Below are positions 6,358 to 7,055 of a stretch of DNA of 7,055 nucleotides, piece by piece. The DNA is from an uncultured Clostridia bacterium (lineage in GTDB: Bacteria > Bacillota_A > Clostridia > TANB77 > CAG-508). The translations under genes and the position numbers were made by a program. The stretch lies in contig CATKFT010000300.1 in NCBI GenBank assembly GCA_949747745.1, positions 1 through 7,055 on the forward strand. Direction: 5' to 3'. Each line of letters begins with the position of its first letter. The stretch's first letter is position 1. A model generated the notes under the pieces. That model searched no databases. It was not told where the DNA came from and saw only the letters and a list, made by a program, of their open reading frames with translations.

Positions 6358-6367
6358 ACCGACACAT
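6358..6367 (-). promoter_or_regulatory. Candidate operator, left copy
   Basis: ATGTGTCGGT on the minus strand, 4 nt downstream of the operon -10 box and so at the transcription start. The same 10-mer recurs in the opposite orientation at 6480-6489. The flanks (CGATGTGTCG) give weak dyad symmetry. Binding of the XRE regulator here would block initiation. Confidence 0.55.
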
Positions 6368-6371
6368 CGTT

Positions 6372-6400
6372 ATTATATAATTATCTTTCTATGTTGTCAA
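6372..6400 (-). promoter_or_regulatory. Consensus sigma-A promoter for the minus-strand operon
   Basis: On the minus strand TTGACA (6400-6395) and TATAAT (6377-6372) are separated by exactly 17 bp. Both hexamers match the housekeeping consensus perfectly. Transcription should start near 6366, about 35 nt before the first gene's ATG. With no visible activator need, it probably depends on repression for control. Confidence 0.9.
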
Positions 6401-6479
6401 CGTTTGAGGGCTATATTTTATTTCTAATATTGGGGGTTTATCCTTATATATTAAGTTTCGTATAAATTCTAGAATACCA

Positions 6480-6489
6480 ATGTGTCGGT
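6480..6489 (+). promoter_or_regulatory. Candidate operator, right copy
   Basis: ATGTGTCGGT on the plus strand, upstream of the xre gene, is an exact inverted copy of 6358-6367, 112 bp away. It lies 13 nt after a possible -10 (TATAAAT, 6461-6467), or at the -35 of an alternative -10 (TATATT, 6512-6517). I cannot decide which is used, as neither has a good -35. The position fits autoregulation by the XRE protein. Confidence 0.55.
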
Positions 6490-6538
6490 AATGTCCTATC
6501 GTTAATTTTGTTATATTAGTAATAGGGGGTATTTTTTT

Positions 6539-6775
6539 ATGAATTTACAAGAAGCTATCAAATACAGGATTTTGAATTTATGTAATGATAGGAACATAAC
6601 TATTAATAAGCTTGCTATGTTGTCTGGTGTTTCTCAATCAACTGTTAACAGTTTGATTGATGGTACTAGTTTAAATCCAAAAATGTTAACCATACTTCGC
6701 ATTTGTTTGGGTTTGGATATGAAGTTAAAGGATTTTTTTGATGATAAGATTTTTTCAGATTTGGATGATATTTAA
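6539..6775 (+). CDS. XRE (Cro/CI)-family transcriptional regulator
   Basis: This 78-residue protein is a single helix-turn-helix domain of the XRE type. The sequence ITINKLAMLSGVSQSTVNSL (about 21-40) gives the scaffold and recognition helices. It is followed by N-P-K-M-L-T-I-L-R-I-C-L-G-L, the usual fourth and fifth helices, and a short acidic tail (DDKIFSDLDDI). No peptidase, sensor or dimerisation extension is present, so it is Cro-like or a minimal repressor. Start: GGGGGT lies 7-8 nt before ATG 6539. It is divergent from the minus operon, and the shared 205-bp intergenic region carries two inverted copies of ATGTGTCGGT, which suggests that it represses the operon and itself. Confidence 0.92.
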   Translation: MNLQEAIKYRILNLCNDRNITINKLAMLSGVSQSTVNSLIDGTSLNPKMLTILRICLGLDMKLKDFFDDKIFSDLDDI

Positions 6776-6801
6776 CTATCAATAATTATTTTAAAGAATT
6801 T

Positions 6802-6834
6802 TCTTTCCTGCTACGCTTTTATGGAAAGATTTTT
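6802..6834 (+). terminator. Probable intrinsic terminator of the xre gene
   Basis: TCTTTCC (6802-6808) pairs with GGAAAGA (6823-6829) around a 14-nt loop and is followed by TTTTT. It starts 26 nt after the xre stop. The stem is short and the loop large, so strength is doubtful. Confidence 0.55.
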
Positions 6835-6850
6835 CTTTATAGTTTTGATG

Positions 6851-6869
6851 CCTAACCTTTTCAGTTAGG
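6851..6869. repeat. Short inverted repeat at the end of the right-hand gene
   Basis: CCTAAC (6851-6856) and GTTAGG (6864-6869) form a 6-bp stem with a 7-nt loop, overlapping the stop codon of the minus-strand gene. No T-tract follows on either strand, so it may be an mRNA 3' structure rather than a terminator. Confidence 0.4.
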
Positions 6870-7055
6870 AACGTCTCGCACCACATTTTCGGTTACCTCC
6901 TTATATTTTTTTGCTATAATTTCTCCAATTTTTTTTGCTTTTTCGCTGTTAAAAGCTTCATCACCTATTAGATTATTTATGTATCGTGTAGTATCTATGC
7001 AAAAATCGCAAGCTCTTATATATTGCTCTGCACTTTTAAATTTCAAAAGTCTAAA
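6861..7055 (-). CDS. Hypothetical protein, N-terminus possibly beyond window edge
   Basis: The frame is open from the right edge to TGA 6863-6861. The only start inside the window is TTG 7046, with no Shine-Dalgarno before it, and the frame continues in-frame to 7055, so the gene probably begins outside the window. The visible ~64 residues are helical and charged (KSAEQYIRACDFCIDTTRYINNLIGDEAFNSEKAKK, in pieces) with a C-D-F-C pair near residue 13 that is too isolated to call a metal site. I do not recognise the family. It converges on the xre gene. Confidence 0.55.
   Translation of the reverse strand, partial: FRLLKFKSAEQYIRACDFCIDTTRYINNLIGDEAFNSEKAKKIGEIIAKKYKEVTENVVRDVPN

Noticed and set aside
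6334..6367. Mini-ORF ATG-TGT-CGG-TTG reading M-C-R-L-Y-V-L-K-G-G-stop, close to the operon start point; it begins Met-Cys like the missing GATase N-terminus and has the NNT-CGG pattern.
   Set aside because: It lies within the candidate operator, has no ribosome binding site, and its last codons are the next gene's Shine-Dalgarno. The second operator copy reads M-C-R-stop. It is probably coincidence with the operator sequence.
1..7055. CRISPR array, tRNA, rRNA, IS element ends.
   Set aside because: No regularly spaced repeats, no cloverleaf, and no transposase other than the group II reverse transcriptase were seen by eye on either strand.

Overview
The window is very AT-rich, uses TAA and TGA as stops and TGG for Trp, and has strong GGAGG-type ribosome binding sites. 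This fits a low-GC Bacillota (Clostridia-like) genome. A small Cro/CI-type regulator diverges from a long operon of small genes that includes an ssb, which suggests a mobile element (prophage, ICE or plasmid) rather than core chromosome. That is inference: no integrase, terminase or relaxase is present.

Layout. Everything from about 6400 down to 1 is on the minus strand and looks like one operon. It starts at a consensus promoter (TTGACA, 17 bp, TATAAT) at 6400-6372. In transcription order it holds: a 125-aa charged protein (6333-5956); a group II intron (about 5908-3288) encoding an intact reverse transcriptase/maturase with a C-terminal HNH domain; a class II glutamine amidotransferase (GATase) reading frame just after the intron (3287-2547); a 161-aa unknown (2557-2072); a ribosomal protein S6 homologue (2051-1752); a small unknown (1759 or 1750 to 1460); ssb (1383-970); two small membrane proteins (896-507 and 510-289); and a gene cut by the window edge (287-1). 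Genes from the GATase to the left edge are mostly overlapping or tightly packed. On the plus strand lies the xre-type regulator (6539-6775) with a probable terminator. Another minus-strand gene enters from the right edge (7055-6861).

Regulation. The 10-bp sequence ATGTGTCGGT occurs twice in the divergent intergenic region, in opposite orientation, once at the start point of the operon promoter and once in the xre leader. It is the natural candidate operator for the regulator.

Most notable. The GATase is recognisable through HTR, N-C-H-P-F, N-G-T and D-T-E motifs, but only if two +1 frameshifts are made. Both are at an NNT-CGG-N sequence (3184-3179 and 3048-3043), and in both the protein continues with the expected Gly codon GGN. 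Apart from these two sites I found no in-frame CGG codon in any gene I call. This could be CGG-dependent +1 recoding, or two independent lesions in a gene already broken by the intron. The expected Met-Cys start, which carries the catalytic nucleophile, is not visible on the other side of the intron.
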